Of a stretch of 64,000 bases of DNA, positions 14,982 to 22,688 are shown piece after piece (within the stretch, counting starts at the first letter, position 1; each line of letters opens with the position of its first letter). The DNA is from a virus. The notes beneath the pieces were generated by a model. The model did not search any database. It saw only the letters and a program-made list of their open reading frames with translations, and was not told the origin of the DNA. Where the stretch lies: positions 124,001 to 188,000 of IMG/VR virus record IMGVR_UViG_3300009011_000001. One strand, 5' to 3'. The position numbers and the translations under genes are program-made.

Positions 14982-15251
14982 ATGTATTTCGTAGATAGAA
15001 AGAACGACCAACCTTGTCGACCGTTACCGGGCGATTCTCGTGGCACTAGCACTTTGGAAGGACCAGTTCTTTATAAGTGGATAGGCGAAGGAGATAAAGC
15101 CGAAGGCTGCGGTGATGAAGACCCAGATGAAGTTAAGCGCCGGCAGGGCTATCTTCAGGACGGAGATGAGGATAGAGAGTGGCCTCAGAAAACACTGAGA
15201 GCGCAGTGCCGGCAATCAGACCTTAGTCTTTGGGATTGGACAGTAGAATGA
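14982..15251 (+). CDS. Small charged array protein 7
   Basis: 89 residues behind TAGGAGG. It starts YFVDRKND and ends SLWDWTVE, the latter nearly repeating array protein 3. The acidic middle (GDEDPDEVKRR... GDEDRE) is typical of the set. Its stop overlaps the start of the following reading frame (ATGA). Confidence 0.55.
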   Translation: MYFVDRKNDQPCRPLPGDSRGTSTLEGPVLYKWIGEGDKAEGCGDEDPDEVKRRQGYLQDGDEDREWPQKTLRAQCRQSDLSLWDWTVE

Positions 15252-16603
15252 AACACGATCCCCTTAGAAAGAAGGCAGAACGTTGGTTCATGTCTGTGGT
15301 AAATGGCAAAAACCCACGGGAAACATTGCCACCAGAAACATATTTGCATTACTGGATCCCTGACTATGTCGAAAGTGATCCAGAGCTTATTGTCCACGAA
15401 TCTGTACGCGTCCTCGATTTCGACAAATACCGAGCCTGTAATAATCCTTCATTTATCGGCTTCCCTGATGCAACAAATAACCAAGGAGTAAACATGAAAG
15501 GCGATTTCCTTCCTGTACCGCAATCCGAAGCTCTGATTGCAAACATCAATTCGTGGAACGATAAACTGGCGCTGCTGCGCGGCGATAACATCTACGATGT
15601 CTCCCGCCTGTTCTTCTCGTCCAAAGGCTGGAATGCTCACCAGTACAATCTGGTGGCCGACATTCCTTACGGCAGCAGCGTAGCCGAGAACGACCGCAAA
15701 GTGCTGAAGGTTGTTGAAGAAGAGATCCTCAAGCCGAAGGGTCTGCACTTCATTCGTACTTTGATGGGTCGTCTGGTCTGCAACGACACCGAAATCCTCG
15801 GCTCGTTCGTCAACCCAAGCAACAGCGCCACCCAGTCCAAGTACGACATCATCGGCACCGAAAAGCTGGCAAGCTATTTCCGCGATGTCTTCAAAGAACA
15901 CATCGACAACGGCAAGACTGCGTATCTGCGCCGTCTGACTCTGGCTGACCGTAACATCACGTCCACCATCGAGACCATCCCTCCGGTCGAAGGCATCCCG
16001 GACATCATGAAGTTCTACCCGTACTTCGAGCGCAGCCCTGAACAGCTTATCGCTGAGTTCATGGCCTCCACCTCGAACGTACTGCTGCTGATCGGCCCGC
16101 CGGGCACCGGTAAGTCCAACTACATCCTGCAAATGATGAAGGCCCGTGGCTGGGATGACAAGATCCACCTGGCTGACCGTGAAGACGTTCTTCTTAACCC
16201 TGGTCTGTCCGACTATGTGCGCAACTGCGAAGCCGGCTCTGTGGTCATCACGGAAGACTCCGATAAGTTGGTACGTTCCCGTGAGCAGGATAACGAGAAC
16301 ATGTCGGCGCTCCTCAATGCCACGGCAGGTATCGTTAGCCGCGATGTGAAGATCATCATCTCCACCAACCTGGAATCTCTGACCTATGTCGACAAGGCAC
16401 TGACCCGCCCCGGTCGTTGCTTCGATATTCTGAAATTCCAAAGCCTGACGACTCAGCAGGCGCTGGACGTGCGTGAAATGATGGGCCTGGAATACATGGA
16501 CATCGAAGAAAAAGAAGCGACTCTGGCAGAAGCTTTGAAGTACCACGAAATCCACCGTGACCGCGTACCGAAGAAACAAGCATTCGGTTTTGCGAGGGCG
16601 TAA
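15248..16603 (+). CDS. AAA+ ATPase in frame with an eighth array-type N-terminus
   Basis: The frame runs 451 residues from ATG 15248, but a strong AAGGAG site stands before the in-frame ATG 15494 (residue 83), which would give a 369-residue ATPase. Residues 1-82 look like an array member (HDPLRKK at the start, LDFDKYRACN near 56-65). The ATPase has Walker A GPPGTGKS (283-290), Walker B VVITEDSD (332-339, with E-D in place of the usual D-E), sensor ISTN (371-374) and an arginine-finger-type RPGR (387-390). Both a long and a short product are likely. It is related in layout to the ATPases at 18131 and 49433. Substrate unknown. Confidence 0.78.
   Translation: MKHDPLRKKAERWFMSVVNGKNPRETLPPETYLHYWIPDYVESDPELIVHESVRVLDFDKYRACNNPSFIGFPDATNNQGVNMKGDFLPVPQSEALIANINSWNDKLALLRGDNIYDVSRLFFSSKGWNAHQYNLVADIPYGSSVAENDRKVLKVVEEEILKPKGLHFIRTLMGRLVCNDTEILGSFVNPSNSATQSKYDIIGTEKLASYFRDVFKEHIDNGKTAYLRRLTLADRNITSTIETIPPVEGIPDIMKFYPYFERSPEQLIAEFMASTSNVLLLIGPPGTGKSNYILQMMKARGWDDKIHLADREDVLLNPGLSDYVRNCEAGSVVITEDSDKLVRSREQDNENMSALLNATAGIVSRDVKIIISTNLESLTYVDKALTRPGRCFDILKFQSLTTQQALDVREMMGLEYMDIEEKEATLAEALKYHEIHRDRVPKKQAFGFARA
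15483..15496 (+). promoter_or_regulatory. Internal ribosome-binding site and start for the short ATPase
   Basis: AAGGAG lies 7 bases before an in-frame ATG (15494-15496) with no stop codon between it and the upstream array frame. It is better than the site before 15248. Confidence 0.6.
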
Positions 16604-16658
16604 TGCTGTGACCCGTATGTCGTAGTCCTGAGGCTACGGCGCATTCTGTGAGGTGTGT

Positions 16659-16910
16659 ATGAGCGTTGTAGAATTGGAAGACCTGCGTCAAAATCTTCTC
16701 GCCATCCTCAAAGAAAAGATGAGTGACAAGATCTTCGACCATACGCCACATGGCGTATTGGCTGACTATCTAGAGGTTCCGTTGGCTGAGGTTTCGACCT
16801 TGATGACAGGGAACATGCTTAAACTTCAATTGTCGACCATCGTCGCCGTAGCCCATTTCTGCGGTAAACAAGTCCGAACAACACTGATAGAAGAAAAGGA
16901 AGTTGCTTGA
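16659..16910 (+). CDS. Small HTH (XRE/HigA-type) DNA-binding protein
   Basis: 83 residues from ATG 16659 behind GAGGTG. Residues 33-75 (VLADYLEVPLAEVSTLM.GNMLKLQLSTIVAVAHFCG) fit the XRE-type helix-turn-helix 'LA..LGV....VS.L..G....SL..L..IA..LG' used by HigA-like antitoxins and small repressors. No toxin partner is evident; the neighbour downstream is unrelated. Likely a small transcription regulator. Confidence 0.65.
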   Translation: MSVVELEDLRQNLLAILKEKMSDKIFDHTPHGVLADYLEVPLAEVSTLMTGNMLKLQLSTIVAVAHFCGKQVRTTLIEEKEVA

Positions 16911-17362
16911 TGTCGAACTTTATCAATAATCAAACAGGCAAGCCTGTCGAAGAAACCACCGTACTTTTGGAGGTCGGCGTACCTACGAGCATTAGCGGCA
17001 AAACCTACCTTTTAGATGCAAGCTTGCGTGCAGCAGTTCGCGCACTGCAAGGCAAGAAGATCCACATGCAGTTCGGCAGTCCCGGCAGCAACGCCAACGC
17101 TCTGGACCAAAGCCGTACCTGCGGCCTGATCGAGAACGTTCGTCTGATCGAATGCCGTCAGACGAAAGGCACTGGCGTTATCATCGGTGATGTGAAGCCA
17201 TGGGGTCCTTTCGGCGTCCATGTGCGCGATTGCATCAGCGGCGCCGAACCACATCCTTCGTACTACGGCCTGCACGCCATGGTCAGCGCTCCAGTCGGTG
17301 GCGATGGCATGGTGCGGTCTGTTCGAGAAATCGTCAGCTGGTACATGGTCAGTAAGAACTAA
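16910..17362 (+). CDS. Uncharacterised beta-rich 150-residue protein
   Basis: ATG 16910 behind AAAGGAAG, overlapping the HTH gene stop. The 'GLIENVRLIECRQTKGTGVIIGDVKPWGPFG' stretch (about 72-102) recalls the beta-sandwich start of some phage prohead proteases, but no catalytic His/Ser pair is clear and the length is short. I leave the function open. Confidence 0.55.
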   Translation: MSNFINNQTGKPVEETTVLLEVGVPTSISGKTYLLDASLRAAVRALQGKKIHMQFGSPGSNANALDQSRTCGLIENVRLIECRQTKGTGVIIGDVKPWGPFGVHVRDCISGAEPHPSYYGLHAMVSAPVGGDGMVRSVREIVSWYMVSKN

Positions 17363-17368
17363 GTAAAA

Positions 17369-17399
17369 CATACAGGCTGGGACAACCCCAGCCTGTATG
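17369..17399 (+). terminator. GC-rich hairpin with TATGCCG tail
   Basis: CATACAGGCTGGG pairs with CCCAGCCTGTATG, followed by CCGTTTGG. Same design as the other CATA...TATG hairpins. Confidence 0.65.
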
Positions 17400-17456
17400 C
17401 CGTTTGGTGACTTGATACAAAGTACACAAGAAGTATGTCCACCAGCCCTGGGGGCT

Positions 17457-18131
17457 ATGATGATTGATAACGTAGTGAGTATCACGAAGTACAAGAAGGC
17501 CGATGACGAACTTACGTTCATGCATGAGTTTAAGATGCCTCCGGATGCTCTACTCATGGACTTTCCGATGCAGCTCGAGCTGCTGAAAGATCGCTGTTGG
17601 GGCTTGTGTAACAGCGGCAATCCCTCTGGCATCCACATCCATCGGTTACTTGGCCTGACTGAGAAGATGTTCGCAAACATCTGTTTTTCGTTAGACGAGC
17701 CTTTGTTCATGCGGATCTATAAAGATCCGAAAAACGAACTTGTCTTCATGGTTCGTGTGCTTTCAAATTACCTGTTTGAAATAGGTAATGCTGTCAAAAA
17801 AGGAAGCCCCGAACCCAAGCCTCTCTTCGATGCCAAGATCTATTTCTTCGAAATGACGTGCGATCATCCAGAAATGTTCATCGAACCTCCGGCGGTTATG
17901 GCCGGCGAGATTGTTGAGCACTGGCACCTCCCGGCTAGTTTCTACGGCCGGGCATCAGAGCAGTTAACTGATCGCATCGTCAAGAACATGAATACGGTCA
18001 CCACAACGAACTGCGGCTTTGCAAAGATTGTAGATAACACGTACGTGGCAGTGATTCCTCACAGTGAGAAGTATTGCATTCTGATGACGCTTTGCCTGAA
18101 AGATAACCTTCCGACTAATGGAGTAGAGTAA
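17457..18131 (+). CDS. Uncharacterised 224-residue protein
   Basis: The start is placed at the double ATG (17457/17460) behind CTGGGGG. Mixed alpha/beta, with several cysteines and M residues. Its stop overlaps the start of the AAA+ gene, so it is a likely partner of that ATPase. No family recognised. Confidence 0.58.
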   Translation: MMIDNVVSITKYKKADDELTFMHEFKMPPDALLMDFPMQLELLKDRCWGLCNSGNPSGIHIHRLLGLTEKMFANICFSLDEPLFMRIYKDPKNELVFMVRVLSNYLFEIGNAVKKGSPEPKPLFDAKIYFFEMTCDHPEMFIEPPAVMAGEIVEHWHLPASFYGRASEQLTDRIVKNMNTVTTTNCGFAKIVDNTYVAVIPHSEKYCILMTLCLKDNLPTNGVE

Positions 18132-19264
18132 TGCCTTTAATCGTTACAGACGAAGATACGAACTTCCTTGTCCAGAATATCAATCTGGCTCGGAAAGTAG
18201 ACAAGCTGCCGGCGATGGTTTATACGCCGGTAATGACCGACGAAGGTCCTCGTCTGATCAAAGGTCGTGAAAGCTTCGAAGTACCTGAAAACCCTCTGGG
18301 CGACCACAACGTCATCCGTGACCTGATCATCAGCGATTACAACAGCGTCAAGTCGCCGGTCGGTGTGATCTTGGTGGGCCTCAAGGGCTCCGGCAAGACC
18401 ATGTTGTCTGAAGACCTGTGCAACAAGATCCTGGAAACCGGTCGCCCTGTACTGAACGTCACCAGCCCTCTGCCGGGCGGTATCCTCTCCACCATGATCG
18501 ACCTGCTCGGGCCATGCGCCGTGCTGTTCGACGAATTCGGTAAAGTCTACGACGACTCCGAGAAACGTAACACTGTGCTGACTCTGTTCAGCGACTCCGA
18601 AAAGCGCAACATCCTCTTTATCGTTACGGCCAACAGCGAGCGCGAATTCGTCGACGCCATGCTGAACCGCCCTGGTCGCTTCAAGTACCGCGTGAACTAC
18701 GACGGTATTAAAGAAAAGACCGTGATGGACACCATCAGCCACAAGGACCATTCCCCTGAGCTGCTCGAGTATCTGCGCCTATATTCGACCTATCACGCGA
18801 TCAGTTACGACATGCTGCTTCTGATGAAGAAGCTGTTGAAGAAGTGCAAGACTCCGCAGGACTTCATCGACAAGATCGAGTTCTACAACCTGCCGGCCAA
18901 GGTCAACGTTCGTTACGGCGTGAAGTCCGTGACCTATGGCGGGAGCACCAGCGAATATAAAGGCTGGATCGATATCCAGGAAGACGGGTCCCTGCAGCTG
19001 GAACTTACCAATGTCGCCAATGGCGAAGTGGTACATAGCCAGAAACTGGTCTGGGCCGATGTAGAAAAGGTCAAGCGCGGCAACTTCTGGCAGCTCAAGT
19101 TCGACGACTCTTTCAAGATCGAGGTGGAACGAGATGTCAGCGAGCACACATTTCGGCCGAAAGAAAGGGATCATGGTACTCCCAAGTATCAAGGGTTCCG
19201 CCACCCGGAAGACGACCTGGAATTCCGTCAAAACGATTACAAGGAACCTGTGAAACGGTTCTAG
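18131..19264 (+). CDS. AAA+ ATPase, paralogue of the 49433 protein
   Basis: 377 residues. Walker A GLKGSGKT (83-90), Walker B VLFDEF (131-136), sensor I around IVTANS (164-169) and NRPGRF (179-184) as an arginine-finger segment. The N-terminal 80 residues and the C-terminal 180 residues (beta-rich, from about 250) are outside the ATPase core. Order, spacing and a matching 'LFSDS.. K..LF.VT.N' stretch make it a paralogue of the ATPase at 49433. Such proteins remodel protein or DNA complexes; the target is unknown. Confidence 0.82.
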   Translation: MPLIVTDEDTNFLVQNINLARKVDKLPAMVYTPVMTDEGPRLIKGRESFEVPENPLGDHNVIRDLIISDYNSVKSPVGVILVGLKGSGKTMLSEDLCNKILETGRPVLNVTSPLPGGILSTMIDLLGPCAVLFDEFGKVYDDSEKRNTVLTLFSDSEKRNILFIVTANSEREFVDAMLNRPGRFKYRVNYDGIKEKTVMDTISHKDHSPELLEYLRLYSTYHAISYDMLLLMKKLLKKCKTPQDFIDKIEFYNLPAKVNVRYGVKSVTYGGSTSEYKGWIDIQEDGSLQLELTNVANGEVVHSQKLVWADVEKVKRGNFWQLKFDDSFKIEVERDVSEHTFRPKERDHGTPKYQGFRHPEDDLEFRQNDYKEPVKRF

Positions 19265-19276
19265 TCAAAAAACGGG

Positions 19277-19290
19277 CAGTAACACATTAC
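19277..19290 (+). promoter_or_regulatory. Promoter-like element inside a hairpin (CAGTAACACATTAC)
   Basis: The motif lies within GGGCAGT...ACTGCCC, a 7-bp inverted repeat, and 38 bases before the next start codon. The hairpin may also end the upstream ATPase transcript. Confidence 0.62.
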
Positions 19291-19327
19291 TGCCCTGATC
19301 TCAACCATCACTCTACCAGGAGTAAGC

Positions 19328-19636
19328 ATGACTACCGTCGTTATTGAAAAACCTACTGATCTGCTGCAATTCGTCGACAACATCAAGCACGACTTCTTCG
19401 ATGAAGGCATGGAAACCGGTCTGAAAACCCGCGTTACCTTCTTCACCGAAAGCGGTCCTGATACCGTCGCCGTCGTCAAATTGAACAAGCCAGTGTCGGA
19501 TCACGTTCACCACATGAACGCCAACCTCGGCCTGGCTCTCGACGAAGCGATCAACGAGATCCGCCGCCAGGAAGGTCTGCAATTCGAAAACACCAGCATC
19601 GTGCTTTCCGAAGAGCTGAACAACCAGGACGAGTAA
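19328..19636 (+). CDS. Uncharacterised acidic 102-residue protein
   Basis: It starts behind CCAGGAG. Soluble, acidic, predicted alternating beta and helix with an ALDEAINEIRRQEG helix. It forms a single-gene unit between a promoter-like motif and a strong hairpin, so it is probably highly expressed early. Function unknown. Confidence 0.6.
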   Translation: MTTVVIEKPTDLLQFVDNIKHDFFDEGMETGLKTRVTFFTESGPDTVAVVKLNKPVSDHVHHMNANLGLALDEAINEIRRQEGLQFENTSIVLSEELNNQDE

Positions 19637-19645
19637 ACTCGCACC

Positions 19646-19671
19646 GACCAGTGGGCGACGGCCCACTGGTC
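19646..19671 (+). terminator. Hairpin with TTTATGCTG tail
   Basis: GACCAGTGGGC pairs with GCCCACTGGTC across a GACG loop, then TTTATGCTG. Confidence 0.7.
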
Positions 19672-19719
19672 TTTATGCTGCGTAGTACTCGACACTTCTT
19701 CCCACAGGAGAAAGGCAAT

Positions 19720-20157
19720 ATGCGCATCACCCAGCTGTTACAGTCGAGTGCCGTGGTTAGTCTTTCAACCATTCTTGCCATGGGACACTTCCGGCTGCGC
19801 GAAGTCTGTGCAGAACAAGTACGGACAATTGCTCGGTACAGGAAGGAATTAGCTCGCATGGCCGCCGCCCACAAGGAGACGATGAGCGCGCTAAGGTTGG
19901 AGAACGATCAGTTACGTGACTCGGCTGCGGACACTCACAATCGGCTGGAAGCTGACTTCGAACATCGTATCGAGGTTCTCTTTCTGCGGATGGCGAGCGA
20001 TCGCGGAATACGTTTTCACGAAGATGCCACACTTGATGACATGGAAGAGCAGCTCCTTAAAGCTGATCGCCGTTGTGGTCAACGAGTCACCATCGGAAGC
20101 GGGCATCGTGCCAAAAACCAGCAACCTCGCCACAGACAAGACCACCAAAAGAATTAG
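19720..20157 (+). CDS. Membrane-anchored coiled-coil protein
   Basis: 145 residues from ATG 19720 behind ACAGGAGAAAGG. Residues 4-25 form a hydrophobic anchor; residues 30-100 are a heptad-like charged helix (ARYRKELARMAAAHKETMSALRLENDQL). The tail is basic and polar. The layout resembles inner-membrane spanins or other anchored coiled coils, but a clearer spanin pair lies at 47.2 kb. Confidence 0.55.
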   Translation: MRITQLLQSSAVVSLSTILAMGHFRLREVCAEQVRTIARYRKELARMAAAHKETMSALRLENDQLRDSAADTHNRLEADFEHRIEVLFLRMASDRGIRFHEDATLDDMEEQLLKADRRCGQRVTIGSGHRAKNQQPRHRQDHQKN

Positions 20158-20168
20158 GAGTACCAACC

Positions 20169-20534
20169 ATGACTTTTATTCGTACCGCTGTAAACTTTGC
20201 TGCTTCGGCAGCCCTCTTTGGTGCCGGCTATCTGGTCGGTAAACGCCAAGGCGGAATGGATGTACAGGTCGGCCAACTGCTGGACCATCACAGCCTGCAG
20301 ATGACGGCCTACCGTAAGCTACACACCCAATTCGAAGAAGCGCTCGACGCCCCGGAAGAAATCCTCGAAATCGTTAAGGGCGATATCGAGAAGATCCGCG
20401 AAAGCTTCAAGCAGTATCTGGACAGCATCGACTTCACCGGTAGCACCAAGCGGTTGCATGACACGACCAGCACCAAGGTGAAGAAGCTCGTCCTCCACAT
20501 CACCGATCTTAAGAAAGGCAAGACCAACACATGA
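20169..20534 (+). CDS. Membrane-anchored helical protein
   Basis: 121 residues behind TTAGGAG. One hydrophobic segment (about 5-20: AVNFAASAALFGAGYLVG) is followed by a long charged helical region. Overlaps the next gene by 4 bases. Together with its neighbours it forms an envelope-directed unit. Confidence 0.58.
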   Translation: MTFIRTAVNFAASAALFGAGYLVGKRQGGMDVQVGQLLDHHSLQMTAYRKLHTQFEEALDAPEEILEIVKGDIEKIRESFKQYLDSIDFTGSTKRLHDTTSTKVKKLVLHITDLKKGKTNT

Positions 20535-20863
20535 AACGCCTGATTGCGCTGTTCCTGATCCTGGCTCCACTGGCCTCGCACGCTGCTCTCACTGTACAGA
20601 ACCACAAGGTGACGTACGATGACTGCCAGCGTAGCGCGTCCATCATTCAAGGCGCCATTGAGGCGCGCGACGAAGTCGATTTCGATACCGTCGTTCAAAC
20701 GTTACAGCGCGATGAATACAAAAAGATCGATGGCTTCACGGCCATGTTGCCGATGACGAAGGATTACCTGAAACAGGTGTTCTTCAATAACCTCGTCAAC
20801 ACCACGGCGTTTCAAACAGAGTGTCAAACTCTGGTAGGTAAAGAACCGCCGCGCTCTATCTGA
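20531..20863 (+). CDS. Exported protein with signal peptide
   Basis: 110 residues. MKRLIALFLILAPLASHA is a typical signal peptide with an A-x-A-like cleavage site near residue 18; the mature part has two cysteines that could form a disulphide. It would act in the periplasm. No family recognised. Confidence 0.65.
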   Translation: MKRLIALFLILAPLASHAALTVQNHKVTYDDCQRSASIIQGAIEARDEVDFDTVVQTLQRDEYKKIDGFTAMLPMTKDYLKQVFFNNLVNTTAFQTECQTLVGKEPPRSI

Positions 20864-20869
20864 CCTACT

Positions 20870-20893
20870 CCGTAGAGGCTTCGGCCTCTACGG
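20870..20893 (+). terminator. Rho-independent terminator
   Basis: CCGTAGAGGC-TTCG-GCCTCTACGG followed by GTCTTTCCTTTCTTATTTTT. Confidence 0.75.
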
Positions 20894-20923
20894 GTCTTTC
20901 CTTTCTTATTTTTTAGGTGACAT

Positions 20924-21406
20924 ATGCCAATCTACAAAGTAGCAATCGTTGAGCAGCAAGAAGGGGTTCCCTACCTCTTTACCTGCATTCGTTACGATTC
21001 GTCGGTCTCGTTGTTCTTTGAGGTCGAAGGTGACACTCTTGTCCAGGCCATCAACAAGGACCTGGAATACCGTCCGTTCTACGAACGCGTTGAGTTCGGC
21101 ATCCTCCCGATCGATAACACGGATCGCATGCACGTTATCGACTTCGACCCTATCGGCGCCGAGCAGATCAAGTCGTCTCTGTGCGAAGTGGTTCTTCTGC
21201 CAGTCAAAGAGCTGGGCGACGATCACTTCATCATGTTCTGCAACAACATGAAAGTGCTCTACAAGAACCTGCGTGGTTCGGTCTCTCAGCAGCCCATCAA
21301 CCTCGCTCAGGCGTGTGACGTCAAACTCCACCCTACGCGTGGCTTCATGGCCTTTGATGGCTTTGGTGCGATTGCAGGGACTTTGGCTAGCGCCGAACTT
21401 CTCTGA
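20924..21406 (+). CDS. Uncharacterised 160-residue protein
   Basis: It starts behind TTAGGTGAC. Soluble, alpha/beta, with two cysteines near 66 and 105. A single-gene unit after a terminator. No family recognised. Confidence 0.58.
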   Translation: MPIYKVAIVEQQEGVPYLFTCIRYDSSVSLFFEVEGDTLVQAINKDLEYRPFYERVEFGILPIDNTDRMHVIDFDPIGAEQIKSSLCEVVLLPVKELGDDHFIMFCNNMKVLYKNLRGSVSQQPINLAQACDVKLHPTRGFMAFDGFGAIAGTLASAELL

Positions 21407-21461
21407 TCGTTTATTTTTAGCAAGGACGCTAAAGTACTGAGCACTATGGGTAGCGCTAAAT

Positions 21462-22058
21462 ATGAAAAAGAAAAAGATTTATTTCGGTAAGCTCCGTCGT
21501 CAGGACGGGCACCTGGTTCAGCAGCTGTGGATCAATAACCGCCTTTCTGTTGCTCGGGTTCTGTCCAAAAAGTTTGGCGTAACGGTAAAGGAAGCGTTTG
21601 CTTTCGCTACCTGCATATTCAGCGAAAACGTACCGGATGGTTTCAAGTTCGGTATGTTGCCTGAATCCGATCACGACAATGTACGGCAGTTGATTAAAGA
21701 TCGTGTCGTGCCAAGGCTGCTTACTGTTGCTCACCTTAAGGTTCTGACGGCAAGTTCGTTCGGTTACGCCGTCATGCATTACAAGAAGCCAGATGGAAAC
21801 ATGACTTCTGCTGGCTGTCTCTTTACAGTTCCGATCGAAGATAAGAGTCAGCGCATCAAGAAACACAACTTCATTGTTCCGGAAGCCCAGACGATTGAAT
21901 ATGGCTGGAACGGGGAGAATGAAACCATCGAACGGGAAAGTTTCAGCCGTACATTGCATCGCGCTGGTAAACGAGAAGGTTCGTTCCTCTGGTGGCAAAG
22001 CAGCTGGAAAGCTTTAAAGGCCGCAACACAACTCACCCTGCAAGGAGAAAACGTATAA
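21462..22058 (+). CDS. Uncharacterised basic 198-residue protein
   Basis: Lysine-rich start (KKKKIYFGKLRRQ), then a helical segment with a VARVLSKKFGVTVKEAFAFAT stretch. A weak ribosome site precedes ATG 21462. It directly abuts the lipoprotein gene (stop and start adjacent), placing it in the same transcript. Function unknown. Confidence 0.55.
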   Translation: MKKKKIYFGKLRRQDGHLVQQLWINNRLSVARVLSKKFGVTVKEAFAFATCIFSENVPDGFKFGMLPESDHDNVRQLIKDRVVPRLLTVAHLKVLTASSFGYAVMHYKKPDGNMTSAGCLFTVPIEDKSQRIKKHNFIVPEAQTIEYGWNGENETIERESFSRTLHRAGKREGSFLWWQSSWKALKAATQLTLQGENV

Positions 22059-22685
22059 ATGAAAAAGACACTCATCGTCGGCGCTGTAGTCGCATCTACA
22101 GCTTTGTTGGCCCTGACCGGCTGTGAACAAGAACCAACCGATGCCGAGATCCAGGCGGCTATCGATGAAGAAGCCAAAGCTCAGACCATGTCCGACATGG
22201 CTTCTGAAGACGTCGAGCTGAAGCAAAAGTTGCTCGAACTGCAGAAGGTCGACCCAGCCGTCAAAGACGCTTACTACTCGGTCGACGAGAACGGCGTGAA
22301 GCATCTGCACGTTGTCAAAGAAGACCCGTCCAAGAAAGACGAGAACGGTGCTTCCGGCATGTCCGAAAGCGTGTGGCCATTGGTGGCCGGTCTCGCTGGT
22401 GGCGCTCTACTGATGAACATGATGAACAGTGGTGGTTCCAGCGCCTACGCCAACCGCTATCCTCCGAGTAGCTACCAGTCTGGCTTCACTCGTGAGGAAG
22501 AGAAGAAGCGTCGTGGCACTTACACCTCCAGCTACGTCAACACCGCCATGATGAACAACCGCAGCTCCATTGCGAGCAACCCGGCACGTTTGTCCAGCGT
22601 GCGCACCAATCTGTCGACCCGTACCTCCGGGGCACTGTCCAGCAGCTCTTCTGCCCGTGCTTCCTCCCACTCCTCTTCGAGCTAA
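22059..22685 (+). CDS. YgiB-like lipoprotein with serine-rich tail
   Basis: 208 residues. A lipoprotein signal peptide ends in LTGC (Cys22). A helical charged part follows, then a glycine/methionine-rich segment (VAGLAGGALLMNMMNSGG, about 112-128) and a Ser/Arg/Thr-rich tail ending in a serine run. This layout, and the ATP-grasp gene 3 bases downstream, recall the bacterial ygiB (DUF1190)-ygiC pair. The role of YgiB-type lipoproteins is unknown; the phage copy would sit in the envelope. Confidence 0.62.
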   Translation: MKKTLIVGAVVASTALLALTGCEQEPTDAEIQAAIDEEAKAQTMSDMASEDVELKQKLLELQKVDPAVKDAYYSVDENGVKHLHVVKEDPSKKDENGASGMSESVWPLVAGLAGGALLMNMMNSGGSSAYANRYPPSSYQSGFTREEEKKRRGTYTSSYVNTAMMNNRSSIASNPARLSSVRTNLSTRTSGALSSSSSARASSHSSSS

Positions 22686-22688
22686 TCC

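Noticed and set aside
15449-16579. 376-residue minus-strand reading frame
   Set aside because: Shadow of the AAA+ ATPase gene with its clear Walker motifs.
16659-17362. Toxin-antitoxin pair at the HigA-like HTH gene
   Set aside because: The neighbouring protein has no toxin-like features, so a pair is not supported.
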